From Nocardia otitidiscaviarum NBRC 14405 (GTDB lineage Bacteria > Actinomycetota > Actinomycetes > Mycobacteriales > Mycobacteriaceae): a stretch of DNA of 64,000 bases. A model generated the notes under the pieces. That model had not been told where the DNA came from. It did no database searches and saw only the letters and a program-made list of their open reading frames with translations. How positions within the stretch are numbered: position 1 is the stretch's first letter; every line of letters begins with the position of its first letter. The stretch covers positions 124,001 through 188,000 of the forward strand of contig NZ_BAGD01000106.1 in the NCBI RefSeq assembly GCF_000308635.1, written 5' to 3'. The position numbers and the translations under genes are program-made. Positions 1-8,370 of this stretch are shown piece after piece.

Positions 1-399
1 GCGCGCCTGGCCAATCGGATCGTCTTCACTCGCGAGTTCTCCCGACTGTTCTCGGCGGCGCACCCGCTGAGCAGCGCGGAGGCGGCCGCCCAGTGGGCGC
101 TGCTGTCGCGGGCGGGCGGCCATCGCATCGCCCATCTGCTGACCGCCTATCTCGACGAGCGCGTCACCCACGCGCAGCGCTGGCACGGCGCGGTGCGGGA
201 CTGGGACAAGCCGCTGGGGCTGCTGTGGGGCACCGCGGATCCGGTGGCCACCACGGCGGTGCTGGATGGGCTGCGCGCGCTGCGCCCCGCGGCACGAGTG
301 GTCGAACTGCCCGGCCTCGGCCACTATCCGCAACTCGAGGATCCGGACGCGTACGGCGCGGGAGCTCGCGAACTATTACGCTGGCAATCTCTCAGCTAA
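1..399 (+). CDS. alpha/beta hydrolase, C-terminal part (5' end outside window)
   Basis: The frame is open from the first base and ends at TAA 397-399, giving the last 132 residues of a protein. The tail has the typical end of an alpha/beta hydrolase: a cap-like helical stretch, then LLWGTADPV (a strand followed by the usual acid residue), then GLGHYPQLEDP, where the His of GxGHxPxxExP would be the catalytic histidine. Haloalkane dehalogenase, epoxide hydrolase and esterase members share this end, so the substrate cannot be named. The nucleophile elbow lies upstream of the window. An AT-richer gap of about 330 bp separates it from the next gene, so it is probably not in that operon. Confidence 0.8.
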   Translation, partial: ARLANRIVFTREFSRLFSAAHPLSSAEAAAQWALLSRAGGHRIAHLLTAYLDERVTHAQRWHGAVRDWDKPLGLLWGTADPVATTAVLDGLRALRPAARVVELPGLGHYPQLEDPDAYGAGARELLRWQSLS

Positions 400-727
400 T
401 ATCGAGATACACGTCGTCGCGTCATTTGGCACAATAAGCAATTCTCACACTATGATTCAAAACAGCGGAATTACCAGCCGAAAAGAACTTGCCTTACAGC
501 GACCCCCGTCACTACATTATTGAAATGCGACTGCGGTCACGATTATTCCATACCGCACATGCCCGATTTGCGTGGTCTAACCGCAAATAAGTTAATGCTC
601 GGTTACCACCGCCTGAAACCTATTACTTAAATCTGGTCAGTCGCTCAGCGGCGTTGTAGCTTCTCCTCATCGCAACGCCGCGATTCGCAGTATCAACGCA
701 TTCCGAGCACCAGAAGAGGTGGTCGAT
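400..727. other. AT-rich intergenic region before the glycosyltransferase
   Basis: About 330 bases hold no convincing gene. They contain many A/T-rich words (for example ATTATTGAAATG and CAAATAAGTTAATG), unlike the surrounding DNA. I see no tRNA, repeat or clear sigma-A promoter pair. The composition fits a promoter-bearing spacer or the edge of an acquired segment. Confidence 0.4.
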
Positions 728-1657
728 ATGACCGGTCTGTTCGCGAAATCTGATGAGGGCATCCGCACCTGGGCAAACCCGGGGTGGACGGCGCGCGACC
801 TGATCGCCGCCAAGGACGGACGGACCGTCTCCGTAGTGCTTCCCGCCCTGAACGAGGAAGCCACCGTGGGTGAGGTGGTCCGGGCCGTGCGGCGTCTGCC
901 GGCCGGCCTGGTCGACGAGTTGATCGTCATGGATTCCGGGTCCACGGATGCCACCATGCGCGTCGCCGCCGAAGCCGGCGCCACCGTGGTCAGCCGGGAA
1001 TCGGTACTTCCCGACCATCCCCCCGTTCCGGGAAAGGGCGAGGTGCTGTGGCGCTCCCTCGCCGTCGCCTCCGGCGACATCGTGATGTTCATGGATTCCG
1101 ATCTCATCGATCCCGATCCGCAGTTCGTCCCCAAGCTCATCGGCCCGCTCCTGCTCGACCCGGCCCTGGTCTTCTGCAAGGGCTACTACCGGCGGCCGCT
1201 GCTGGTGGGTGAGTCGTTCGACGAATCCGGCGGTGGCCGGGTCACCGAACTCGTGGCCCGCCCGCTGCTGGCCGCGCTGCGCCCGGGGCTGCGTCACGTG
1301 GTGCAACCGCTGGGCGGGGAGTACGCCGCCACCCGGCAGGCGCTCGAGCGGCTCGCCTTCGCACCGCACTACGGCGTGGAGATCGGGCTGCTGATCGACG
1401 TCTTCGACCAGTACGGCGCGGAGGGCATCGGGCAGGTCGACCTCGGCGTGCGCAAGCACCGCAATCGGCCGCTGCACGAACTCGGGGTGATGAGCCGCCA
1501 GATCGTCGCGACCGCGCTCGGACGCTGCGGGCTCCCCGATTCCGGCGCCGGAATCGTCCAGTTCCCACTCGGCGTGGACGGATTCGTACCCCGCGAATTC
1601 GACCTGCACGCGCAACAGCGGCCGCCCATCGGATCGCTGCTGAAAATCGCGTCCTGA
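728..1657 (+). CDS. GpgS-like glucosyl-3-phosphoglycerate synthase (GT81)
   Basis: A predicted retaining glycosyltransferase that would move glucose from an NDP-glucose to 3-phosphoglycerate, the first step towards glucosylglycerate and methylglucose lipopolysaccharides. The 309-aa product follows M. tuberculosis GpgS (Rv1208) nearly throughout: SVVLPALNEE at about 35-44, LIVMDSGSTD at 65-74, the metal-binding DSD at 123-125, GGGRVTELVARPLLAALRP and YGVEIGLLIDVFDQYG further on. ATG 728 is preferred over GTG 719 because AAGAGG at 714-719 then sits 8 bases upstream. It is shorter than Rv1208 at the C-terminus. It precedes a PapA-like acyltransferase and an exporter, unlike the housekeeping gpgS, so it may be a second copy feeding a dedicated glycolipid (inference). 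Confidence 0.85.
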   Translation: MTGLFAKSDEGIRTWANPGWTARDLIAAKDGRTVSVVLPALNEEATVGEVVRAVRRLPAGLVDELIVMDSGSTDATMRVAAEAGATVVSRESVLPDHPPVPGKGEVLWRSLAVASGDIVMFMDSDLIDPDPQFVPKLIGPLLLDPALVFCKGYYRRPLLVGESFDESGGGRVTELVARPLLAALRPGLRHVVQPLGGEYAATRQALERLAFAPHYGVEIGLLIDVFDQYGAEGIGQVDLGVRKHRNRPLHELGVMSRQIVATALGRCGLPDSGAGIVQFPLGVDGFVPREFDLHAQQRPPIGSLLKIAS

Positions 1658-1691
1658 ATTCGACTTCCACCATTTCAGAGGACTCCTTGCC

Positions 1692-3110
1692 ATGATGCAG
1701 AGCGGACTCATCGACGATTGGCGGCCGAAAGGCGGCCAGTTGACCGTCATCCGTCCCAGCGAAACCTCGCGGGCGGCGGCTTTTCGCGCCCGCGCCGATG
1801 CCACCCCACCGTCCTTTCAGCAGGACGCGTACCTGGAAATGGCGCGCACCGCGAAACTGTCGGGTCGCCGGTTCGATCGCCTGGTGCTGTGCGCGTTCAC
1901 CCTCGACGGCGCACCCGATATTCCGGCGCTGGTCCGCGCCACGACCGCGATCGTGCGGCGACACGATTCCTTCCACAGCTGGTTCGAGATCGACGGTGCA
2001 GCCGGAATCCAGCGCCGCGTGCTCGCACCCGAGGACATCCAGCTCACCGCCGACTCCTGGGGCGAGATCGACGGCCCGCTGGTGAGCCGTATTCTCCAGC
2101 GGCTGACCCCGGGGCCGACCAGCTGGGACTGCTTCACCTTCGCGGTGATCGACCACGGCACCTCGTTCACCTTCGTGGTGGCCTCCGATCACATCAACTG
2201 CGATGCCGTCTCCGGCGGGATCATCAGCGGTGAACTCGTGCAGCTCTATTACGACCCCAGCGGTGCACAGCACCTGGACGCCGTGCCCGCGGCGAGCTAC
2301 CGCGAGCACAGCGGCCGGGAGCGTTCCCGGGCCGCGGCGCTGGACGCGCGGTCACCGCAGATCGTGGCCTGGGCCGATCGGATCATGGCCAATGGCGGCA
2401 GGCTGCCCAGCTTCCCACTGCCGCTGCGCGATCCGGGTACGCGAGAGTCGGCGTCGGCCGCCTCGGACCGCCGGGTGTTGCTGTCCGACGATGCGGCCGA
2501 CCGCTTCGAGGCCGAATGCGAACGTGCGGGGGTGCGCCTGGTGTCCGGCATCTTCGCCGCCGCGGCCCGTGCCGAATACGAACTGTCCGGGCGCACCTGG
2601 TATTTCAACCTGTCGCCGAAGAATACCCGGGTCAGCGCGGCCGAACGGCGCTCGGTGGGCTGGTACGCGAGCCTGATTCCGATCGCCTTCGACTTCGACC
2701 CCGCGGAGAGCTTCGCCGATACCGCCCGCCGCGCCGACGCCGCCTTCGCCGACGGCCGCTGCCTGTCGGAGGTGTCGCTGCACCGGGTCGTCGAATTGCT
2801 GGAATCCCAGGACGGATTCGAGGTCCGGCGCGGCTGGGTCGCTCCGATGCTGTCATTCCTGGACATGCGCAAGCTGCCCGGCGCGGAGTTGTTCACCGCG
2901 CTCAAGTTCTCGTTCTTCGGCAGCCGCGGCACCTCCGAGGAGGTGTACTCGTGGGTGCAGCGCACCCACGACATGATCTGGATGGCATCGCTGTTCCCGG
3001 ACACCGATGTCGCCGCTCGTTCGATGGCCCGTTACTGCGATGCGCTGACCGAGGTCATGGAGTCGATCACGCACTCCGAGACCAGCCCGCTCTCCCTCGA
3101 TGTCGCGTAG
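1692..3110 (+). CDS. PapA-like acyltransferase (condensation-domain superfamily)
   Basis: A predicted acyl-CoA or acyl-carrier dependent O-acyltransferase of the PapA1/PapA2 type, which esterify trehalose or other sugars in mycobacterial surface lipids. The 472-aa protein begins with the family's DW.P start and PPSFQQ block (residues 9-44), then RRHDSFHSWFE (89-99). The catalytic HxxxD is seen as HINCD with H167 and D171, lacking the double His of the NRPS version as in several Paps. The second half carries GWYASLIPIAFD and the closing LFPDT segment. The gene starts 34 bases after the glucosyltransferase, with AGAGGA upstream of ATG 1692, and ends 9 bases before the MFS gene, so the three probably form one operon. 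The acceptor sugar is inferred from this context only. Confidence 0.85.
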   Translation: MMQSGLIDDWRPKGGQLTVIRPSETSRAAAFRARADATPPSFQQDAYLEMARTAKLSGRRFDRLVLCAFTLDGAPDIPALVRATTAIVRRHDSFHSWFEIDGAAGIQRRVLAPEDIQLTADSWGEIDGPLVSRILQRLTPGPTSWDCFTFAVIDHGTSFTFVVASDHINCDAVSGGIISGELVQLYYDPSGAQHLDAVPAASYREHSGRERSRAAALDARSPQIVAWADRIMANGGRLPSFPLPLRDPGTRESASAASDRRVLLSDDAADRFEAECERAGVRLVSGIFAAAARAEYELSGRTWYFNLSPKNTRVSAAERRSVGWYASLIPIAFDFDPAESFADTARRADAAFADGRCLSEVSLHRVVELLESQDGFEVRRGWVAPMLSFLDMRKLPGAELFTALKFSFFGSRGTSEEVYSWVQRTHDMIWMASLFPDTDVAARSMARYCDALTEVMESITHSETSPLSLDVA

Positions 3111-3119
3111 GGGCAGCCC

Positions 3120-4799
3120 ATGAGCGCACTGCGCGTATCGCGGGACACCGCCGCCCCCGCGGCGCACTCCTCGGCCTGGCTCGCGGTGACAGCCGTGTTC
3201 ATCGCCGTGTTCATGCAGATGCTGGACGCGACCATCGTCACCGTCGCGATCCCGGATATCGTGCGCGAACTCGGTGCGAGTTCGGCCGAATCCTCGCTGA
3301 TGCTCACGGGTTACACCGTCGCGCTGGCCTGCTCGCTGCTGCCGAGTGCGCGGCTGGGGATGCGATGGGGGCGCGGCGGCTTCTTCACCGCGGCGCTCGC
3401 GGTGTTCGTGGGGGCGTCGGTGCTGTGCGGTATCGCACCCACCCCGCTCGCACTCATCGCGGCGCGCGTGCTCCAGGGTGCGGCCGCCGGAGCCGTCTCC
3501 GCGCAGCCCATCGCGATCATCAGCGCGCGGTTCGCCGATACCGGCCGCCGCAATCTGGCCTTCGCGCTGTACGGTGCGACCGCGGGTACGGCGGCCATGC
3601 TCGGCCCGCTGGTCGGCGGGCTGCTGCTGGGCGCGAATCCGCTCGACCTGTCGTGGCGGTCGATCTTCCTGGTGAACCTGATTCCCGGAGCGGTGGCGCT
3701 GGTGCTGGCCGCCCGGCAGTTGCGCGGCTCGGTGGCCTCCGAGCGCTGCACCGTGGACGTCGGTGGCGCGATACTGGCGGCGATCGGCCTCTTCCTGCTG
3801 GTCTACGGACTGTCGATCGGCCGCGAACACAGTTGGTCGACAACGATTCTCGCCATGCTGGCGGCATCGGTGGCGGTACTGGCGGCCTTCGTCGCACACG
3901 AACGCCGGACGGCCGCGCGGGGCGGTGCGCCGCTGGTCGATCCGGGCCTGTTCGTCTCGGCGCGCTTCGCCTACTGGATCGTGGCCTGCCTGGTGGTGTA
4001 CGGGGTGTTCGCGGCCTACCTGTTCACCATGTCGGTATCGCTGCAATTCGGGCTCGGGTACACCGCGCTGCGCACCGGTGTGACCACCCTGCCCTTCTCG
4101 GCTGGAGCGGTGGCCGGGGCCCTGATCGCACCGAAATTCGCGCGGGCGCTGGGCAATCGGATGGTCGGCGTGGGATGTGTGCTGTTCGGGGTGCTGCTGG
4201 TGGGCTGGCTGCTGGCCCTGGATCCGTCTCCGGCCGGGCTGTCGTGGCCGGTGCTGCTGGTGCCGCTGCTGCTCGGCGGCTTCGGTGTGGGGGTGGCGGC
4301 GGCCCGCTTGCAGATCGCGGTGGTGGCGGCGGTGCCGCCGCGGTCGATCGATTCGGCGTCCGGGCTGGTGCCCACGGCACAGCAGGTCGGGAACTCGCTG
4401 GGGGTGGCGCTGATCGGCATTCTGTTCTTCCACTCCGTCGCCGCCGGCGCCCCGGCGGCGGTGAGCACCGAACGGGATCAACTGCAGCAGCGGCTGACGG
4501 CGGTTACGCCGTTCGCACCCAGCATCGCGGGCGAATTCTCCCGGTGTGCGACGCTGCAACTCCAGTCGCCCACGCCGGAGCGCACTCCGGCGGGCTGCGA
4601 TCATTCCGAATCGTCTCAGCAGCAAGGAAATTCAGCGCTGCGCGAGCAGGTGGCGACGGCGGTCCGCGAGTCGTTGGAGAGTCTGGCCGGGACGGTGTTC
4701 GTCTCCGCCTTCCGGGATTCGATCCTGGTACTGCTCGTTCCGGTCGGGCTGGCGAGTCTGCCCTTCCTGCTCCGTCGGCGGAAGACGCCCATCAGATAA
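3120..4799 (+). CDS. MFS exporter, DHA2 (14-TM EmrB/QacA) family
   Basis: A 559-aa proton-driven exporter of the DHA2 drug/lipid family. The first helix AVFIAVFMQMLDATIVTVAIPDIV carries the DHA2 motif D1 (LDxTIVNVALP type) at about residues 33-45. The protein then alternates hydrophobic helices with short loops, with the motif C-like Gly/Pro stretch after ALYGATAGTAAMLGPLVGG. A roughly 75-residue extracytoplasmic loop with two Cys (SRCATLQLQ, PAGCDHSE) lies before the last helix, as in many actinobacterial members. It follows the PapA-like gene by 9 bases. It probably exports the product of the preceding two enzymes (inference). Its stop codon lies inside the 37-bp iron-box palindrome. Confidence 0.88.
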   Translation: MSALRVSRDTAAPAAHSSAWLAVTAVFIAVFMQMLDATIVTVAIPDIVRELGASSAESSLMLTGYTVALACSLLPSARLGMRWGRGGFFTAALAVFVGASVLCGIAPTPLALIAARVLQGAAAGAVSAQPIAIISARFADTGRRNLAFALYGATAGTAAMLGPLVGGLLLGANPLDLSWRSIFLVNLIPGAVALVLAARQLRGSVASERCTVDVGGAILAAIGLFLLVYGLSIGREHSWSTTILAMLAASVAVLAAFVAHERRTAARGGAPLVDPGLFVSARFAYWIVACLVVYGVFAAYLFTMSVSLQFGLGYTALRTGVTTLPFSAGAVAGALIAPKFARALGNRMVGVGCVLFGVLLVGWLLALDPSPAGLSWPVLLVPLLLGGFGVGVAAARLQIAVVAAVPPRSIDSASGLVPTAQQVGNSLGVALIGILFFHSVAAGAPAAVSTERDQLQQRLTAVTPFAPSIAGEFSRCATLQLQSPTPERTPAGCDHSESSQQQGNSALREQVATAVRESLESLAGTVFVSAFRDSILVLLVPVGLASLPFLLRRRKTPIR

Positions 4800-4828
4800 G
4801 TTAGCCTAGGCTAGGCTAACTTATCTGA
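4792..4828. promoter_or_regulatory. Perfect 37-bp palindrome with an IdeR/DmdR iron box
   Basis: Bases 4792-4809 are the exact reverse complement of 4811-4828, around a single G at 4810. The core TTAGCCTAGGCTAGGCTAA (4801-4819) fits the 19-bp DtxR/IdeR box (consensus TTAGGTTAGGCTAACCTAA). It overlaps the stop codon of the MFS gene and ends 13 bases before the flavodoxin start, so iron-loaded IdeR would repress the flavodoxin. The perfect extension could also act as a stem-loop terminator for the upstream operon. Confidence 0.85.
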
Positions 4829-4841
4829 GAAGGGAGACGTG

Positions 4842-5294
4842 GTGCGCGTCGTCATTCTGTTCGGTTCCGAAATGGGCACGTCCGAGGCGGTCGCGGAGTG
4901 CGTCGCCGACGAACTGTCGGCGTACGACGTCTCGGTCTACGACATGACCGACTTCGACCCCGGCGACCTGACCGCCGACGATTTCCACATCGTCGTCTGC
5001 TCCACCTACGGCGACGGCGACCTGCCCACCGGCGCGGAACCCTTCTTCGACCGGCTCGACGCCACCACGCCCGACCTGACCGGGCTGCGCTTCGCGGTCT
5101 TCGGACTCGGCGACACCGTCTACGGCGACACCTACAACCGCGGCGGCGAGATCGCGGCCGAGAAGCTGACCGCGTGCGGCGCGACCCAGGTCGGCGAGCA
5201 CGGCCGCCACGACGCCTCGACCGAGGTACGGGCCAGGGACCTGGCGCGCGAGTGGGCGCGCACCCTGCCCATCCCGGTACCGGCCGCGGTTTGA
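4842..5294 (+). CDS. Short-chain flavodoxin-domain protein, iron-box controlled
   Basis: A 150-aa flavodoxin-like electron carrier expected to bind FMN. The phosphate loop GSEMGTSE lies at residues 8-15, and the flavin-contacting loops STYGDGDLPTGA and GLGDTVYGDTYN follow, as in MioC and in the flavodoxin domain of sulfite reductase. GTG 4842 is preferred over GTG 4839 because AGGGAG (4831-4836) then has a 5-base spacing. Control by the iron box directly upstream makes biological sense: flavodoxins replace iron-sulfur ferredoxins under iron starvation. It stands alone, with a convergent gene downstream. Its electron partners are not visible here. Confidence 0.9.
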   Translation: MRVVILFGSEMGTSEAVAECVADELSAYDVSVYDMTDFDPGDLTADDFHIVVCSTYGDGDLPTGAEPFFDRLDATTPDLTGLRFAVFGLGDTVYGDTYNRGGEIAAEKLTACGATQVGEHGRHDASTEVRARDLAREWARTLPIPVPAAV

Positions 5295-5316
5295 GTACGC
5301 CGCGCCCCCGTGAAGG

Positions 5317-5781
5317 TCAGCCCTGCCGTACCGGCTGCTCGGCCGGTACGTCGGCCTTCTCCTCGGTGTCGCCGAGGGCCCGCTGTGCCCGGGCGACGGC
5401 CCATTCGGCGGCGTCGAGGCAGTAGCGGGCCAGGACGACGGCGACCTCCGCGACATCCTCGGCGCTCTGTACCGCACGCGGCGAAGCCTTCCCCGTCGCC
5501 TCGCCGTGCGCATCGGCCTGCCACTGCTCGAAATCGGCTCGCATGGCCTCGAACTGGCGCTCCAGCGCGTTCTTGGTCTCGACCCACCAGCGCTGCGTCG
5601 CCTCCCGCATCTCGGTGGCGGTGTGCTCGAACTCCTTACCCTCCCGCTCGACCACGGTCTCGAACTCCTCCCGCCGCGCCTGCACCGCGGCCCGGTTCTT
5701 TTCCCGCGCCGCCGCCGACGCCTCCTCGATCCGCTTGACCCGATCCGACAGCTCCAGCAACGATTCCGACAACGGTTTCAT
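5317..5781 (-). CDS. Hypothetical coiled-coil protein
   Basis: A soluble, charged 154-aa protein with no recognised enzymatic motif. Residues from about 5 to 95 (LSESLLELSDRVKRIEE onward) are almost entirely helical, with heptad-like spacing rich in Glu, Lys, Arg and Ala, so a coiled coil is likely. A second helix (DVAEVAVVLARYCLDAAEWA) is more hydrophobic. The C-terminus is acidic and disordered. ATG 5781 is chosen because GGAGG lies 6 bases upstream; the frame is open 12 codons further up without a ribosome site. No signal peptide is seen. The gene is convergent with the flavodoxin. Function unknown. Confidence 0.75.
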   Translation of the reverse strand: MKPLSESLLELSDRVKRIEEASAAAREKNRAAVQARREEFETVVEREGKEFEHTATEMREATQRWWVETKNALERQFEAMRADFEQWQADAHGEATGKASPRAVQSAEDVAEVAVVLARYCLDAAEWAVARAQRALGDTEEKADVPAEQPVRQG

Positions 5782-6001
5782 GGCGTTCCTCCTCGAAAGT
5801 CGGCGCTGCGCCGACACATTCGTTCACGACCACCTCAGCCTGATCCCGGCGGACGCCCATCCCAAGGGCAGAAGGTCACCGCACCACGACGCCCGAGGAC
5901 ACCAACGTGGCGGACTCCGGCGGCCCGAACACGCCAGAAAGCGGACATTCCACGCCAATCATCCGGACATACTTGACAATTCTGGCGGCTAATATGCCTC
6001 G

Positions 6002-6951
6002 GTGATCGACAGGACTGTTCCGGCCTACCTCGCGCGCCTGATCGCGGATGCCGCCCGTACGGCGGGTATTCCGCAGGCCGAGATCGACCGGGCACTCGGG
6101 GCCGTACCCCTGGACACCGCCGACCCCCGGATACGGATCCCCACCGCCACCCTCCATCACCTGTGGGACACCGCCGTTCACGCCCTGCAACCGCTCGGCG
6201 GGGGCGTGCGGGTGTCGTCCCGCTGGGAACGCGGCATGCTGCGCACGGGTGACTACCTCGTCTCCTCGTCGGACACCTTGGCCAGCGGGTTCGTCGCGCT
6301 CTCCGCGAATTTCGCGGCGGTCACCAGCCCGGAGTCGCGACTGGAGGTGAGCAGCGAGGACGGCGCGCTGTCGATCGTGTATCTGGGGCCGGAGCCGAGC
6401 GAGTTGGAACAGATCATCGGCGAGTTCGCGCTGGGGTTGGTGATCCAGCAGGCCCGCGCGGCATTGAACCGGGATATCGCGCCGCGCCGGGTGTTGCTGC
6501 CGGGCCGCGCTCCCCGCCACTACGACCACCTGCGCCGCTTCTTCGGCACGGACGCGATCGACTTCGGGGCCGACCACCCGCAAGTGCTCATCGACGAGCG
6601 CGATGCGCGCGCCGCCCTGCCCGGCTCCGATCCGGCGCTGCACGCCATAAGGTGTACGCGGAGATCGAGGCGATCTTCGACGACGGGAGTTCACCGGATT
6701 TGAATCGGGTCGCCGCCCGGCTCGCCATGAGCCCGCGCAGCCTGCAGCGACGGCTCGCCGAGGAGCAGATCAGTTGGCGCGAGATGGTGGAGCGCGCCCG
6801 GCAGGAGCGCGCCACCCGGCTGCTGCGCGACGCCTCGCTCACTCTGGAATCGATCGCCGCCCGCGTCGGCTACAGCGATGTGCGTGCCCTGCGCCGCGCC
6901 TTCCACCGCTGGTACGGCACCAGCCCGGCCGAGCTGCGCCGCACCGGTTAG
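6002..6951 (+). pseudogene. AraC-family regulator broken by a frameshift
   Basis: Two reading frames together make a normal AraC/XylS regulator with an arabinose-binding-like N-terminal domain. Codons from GTG 6002 give the sensor half up to PGSDPALHA at about 6648. The frame then shifts by -1, and the DNA-binding half resumes from VYAEIEAIFDDG (about 6652) through MSPRSLQRRLAEE and RVGYSDVRALRRAFHRW to TAG 6951. The sensor frame alone ends at a stop near 6703. One missing base around 6645-6651 explains the break. TAATAT at 5990-5995 lies 6 bases before the GTG, which fits leaderless transcription. This may be a true pseudogene or a sequencing error; domain order and length are otherwise intact. 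Confidence 0.85.
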
Positions 6952-7002
6952 ATCGCCCGCCCCGGAACGCGATCCGCGCCCCGGGCGGACTTCCCCGTCG
7001 AC

Positions 7003-7545
7003 CTAGCCGTCGGCGCGCACCACCGGCCAGTCGATCTCGACGCCACCGGCCTTGTTGAAGTAGTTGGTGAACACGTTCAGCGCGACGTTGCCGAGCACCT
7101 CGGCGATCTCCTCGTCGCCGAGACCCGCCTCCCGCGCGGTCTTCACATCGGCGTCCTCGATGCCGCCGCGCGTGCGTACCACGGCCGCCGCCAGCGTCAG
7201 TGCGGCCTGCGCGGTCGGATCGGTCCCCTGCCCGCGCCGCGCCCGCTCGGTATCGGCCGCCCGCAGGCCAGCCAGGTTGGTACCGATGTAGGTGTGCGCC
7301 GACAGGCAGTAGTCACAGCCGTTCTCCTGCGCCACCAGCAGCGCGATCTGCTCCCGCACCGCGGCCGACAGCTTGCCGCCGCCCAGCGCGCCGGAGAAGC
7401 CCAGGTACGCCTGCAGCACGGCCGGGCTGTTCACCATCGCCTTGGTCATATTCGGGGTGACGCCGAGCGACTTCTGCACCGTGGCAAGCAGTTCCGCGGC
7501 GACGCCGGTGGCCTGTTCGGGCTGCACGAGGGGGAGACGAGACAT
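7003..7545 (-). CDS. Carboxymuconolactone decarboxylase / AhpD-like protein
   Basis: A 180-aa all-helical protein of the AhpD/CMD family, usually thiol-dependent peroxidases or peroxidase adaptors. The redox motif is CDYCLSAH with Cys77, Cys80 and His84, matching the CxxCxxxH active site. The start MSRLPLVQPEQA at 7545 is supported by GGAAAGGAAG upstream in the gene's direction. CMD genes are frequent partners and targets of ECF41 (SigJ-type) sigma factors, one of which lies 1.4 kb away. However, I do not find the ECF41 promoter in front of this gene; a 12-bp inverted repeat lies there instead. Confidence 0.9.
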   Translation of the reverse strand: MSRLPLVQPEQATGVAAELLATVQKSLGVTPNMTKAMVNSPAVLQAYLGFSGALGGGKLSAAVREQIALLVAQENGCDYCLSAHTYIGTNLAGLRAADTERARRGQGTDPTAQAALTLAAAVVRTRGGIEDADVKTAREAGLGDEEIAEVLGNVALNVFTNYFNKAGGVEIDWPVVRADG

Positions 7546-7571
7546 GATTCTTCCTTTCCGATGAGCGATCC

Positions 7572-7600
7572 CGGAAGCGAATCCCGTTGATTCGCTTCCG
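7572..7600. promoter_or_regulatory. Inverted repeat upstream of the CMD/AhpD-like gene
   Basis: CGGAAGCGAATC at 7572-7583 and GATTCGCTTCCG at 7589-7600 are exact reverse complements separated by 5 bases. The repeat lies 27 bases upstream of the CMD start codon, in promoter position, so it may be the operator of a dimeric (TetR- or MarR-type) repressor. The regulator is not identified. Confidence 0.5.
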
Positions 7601-7726
7601 TTTTCGGACACTTCGAAAGGTACGGAGGAATCCGCCCGGCGCCGAGGGTTCGCGCCGCCACACAGCGGACGGTTCACGACCGGTTCGGGGGACATTTCCC
7701 GACAGCATCGGACATCCGACGGTCCG

Positions 7727-8050
7727 CTACTCGGCGTACGCCTGATCCGCGGCCTGAGCGCTGAACCCGATGCTCCAGACATAGCCGTCCGGGTCCGCGA
7801 ACGTCCCGCCGTAACCGCCCCACTCCGTCGCCGCGGCGGGCTCGAGAATCGTCCCACCGGCCTGCTCGGCCTCGTTCAGGATCTCGTCCACCCGAGCCTC
7901 ACTGCGCACCACATAGGTGAACACCATCCCGCCGAACCCGCTGCCCTCCGGGCTCACCCCCATCTCCGCGGCCAGCCCGTCGCGCCCGTACAGCCCGATC
8001 AGCGTCCCCCCGTCGGCGGCGAACTCATATTCGCCTTCATCCCTTGCCTC
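7727..8050 (-). pseudogene. Relic of a VOC/glyoxalase-family gene, N-terminus lost
   Basis: The last hundred or so codons read like the C-terminal two thirds of a VOC protein: ADGGTLIGLYGRDGLAAEMG, then MVFTYVVRSEARVDEIL, then GGTFADPDGYVWSIGF, the usual DPDGxxW end. The expected first beta-alpha-beta unit is absent; the frame instead runs into unrelated codons. In another frame just upstream, a good ribosome site (AAGGAGG) and ATG with a few codons remain. An internal deletion of roughly 150 bases with a frameshift would explain this (inference). Confidence 0.65.
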
Positions 8051-8206
8051 CTTGGTCCGTTCAGGCGGGTCATACACACGTCGCCACGCTATGGGCGCCC
8101 CGAAGGCCAGCGCTTCTCGATTCCTGACCGATTGCGCGGCGGAGAACCACATCGAACAGATCGACAAGGACCTTCCACTGGGAACTGCGGACGCATCGGT
8201 GATCGC

Positions 8207-8308
8207 CTAACCGAGCGCCGAAATCTCACCCAGGTCGCCGCCTGGCCCGTCACCTCCAGTGTCCAGGTAGCGGATCTCGACCCCGTCATCGGCAGTCACG
8301 AATGGCAT
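8207..8308 (-). pseudogene. 5' stub of an alpha/beta hydrolase gene
   Basis: From ATG 8308, with a strong GGGAGGG ribosome site, the frame reads MPFVTADDGVEIRYLDTGG, a textbook alpha/beta hydrolase N-terminus (first two strands), but stops after 33 codons. No continuation (oxyanion HG, nucleophile GxSxG) is visible downstream in any frame. It lies beside the VOC relic, so both look like parts of one decayed or deleted segment. Confidence 0.6.
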
Positions 8309-8370
8309 GCGTTTCCCTCCCAAGGGTTTTCGGGGCCCCGGCCTGACCACGACGGCACCCGACAGGTACG

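Noticed and set aside
2516..4804. 762-codon open frame across the papA and MFS genes in another frame
   Set aside because: Arg-rich shadow of two well-supported genes; it has no ribosome site or recognisable domain.
4801..4819. Simple terminator only
   Set aside because: The core fits the IdeR box too well and stands at a flavodoxin promoter, although a terminator role may coexist.
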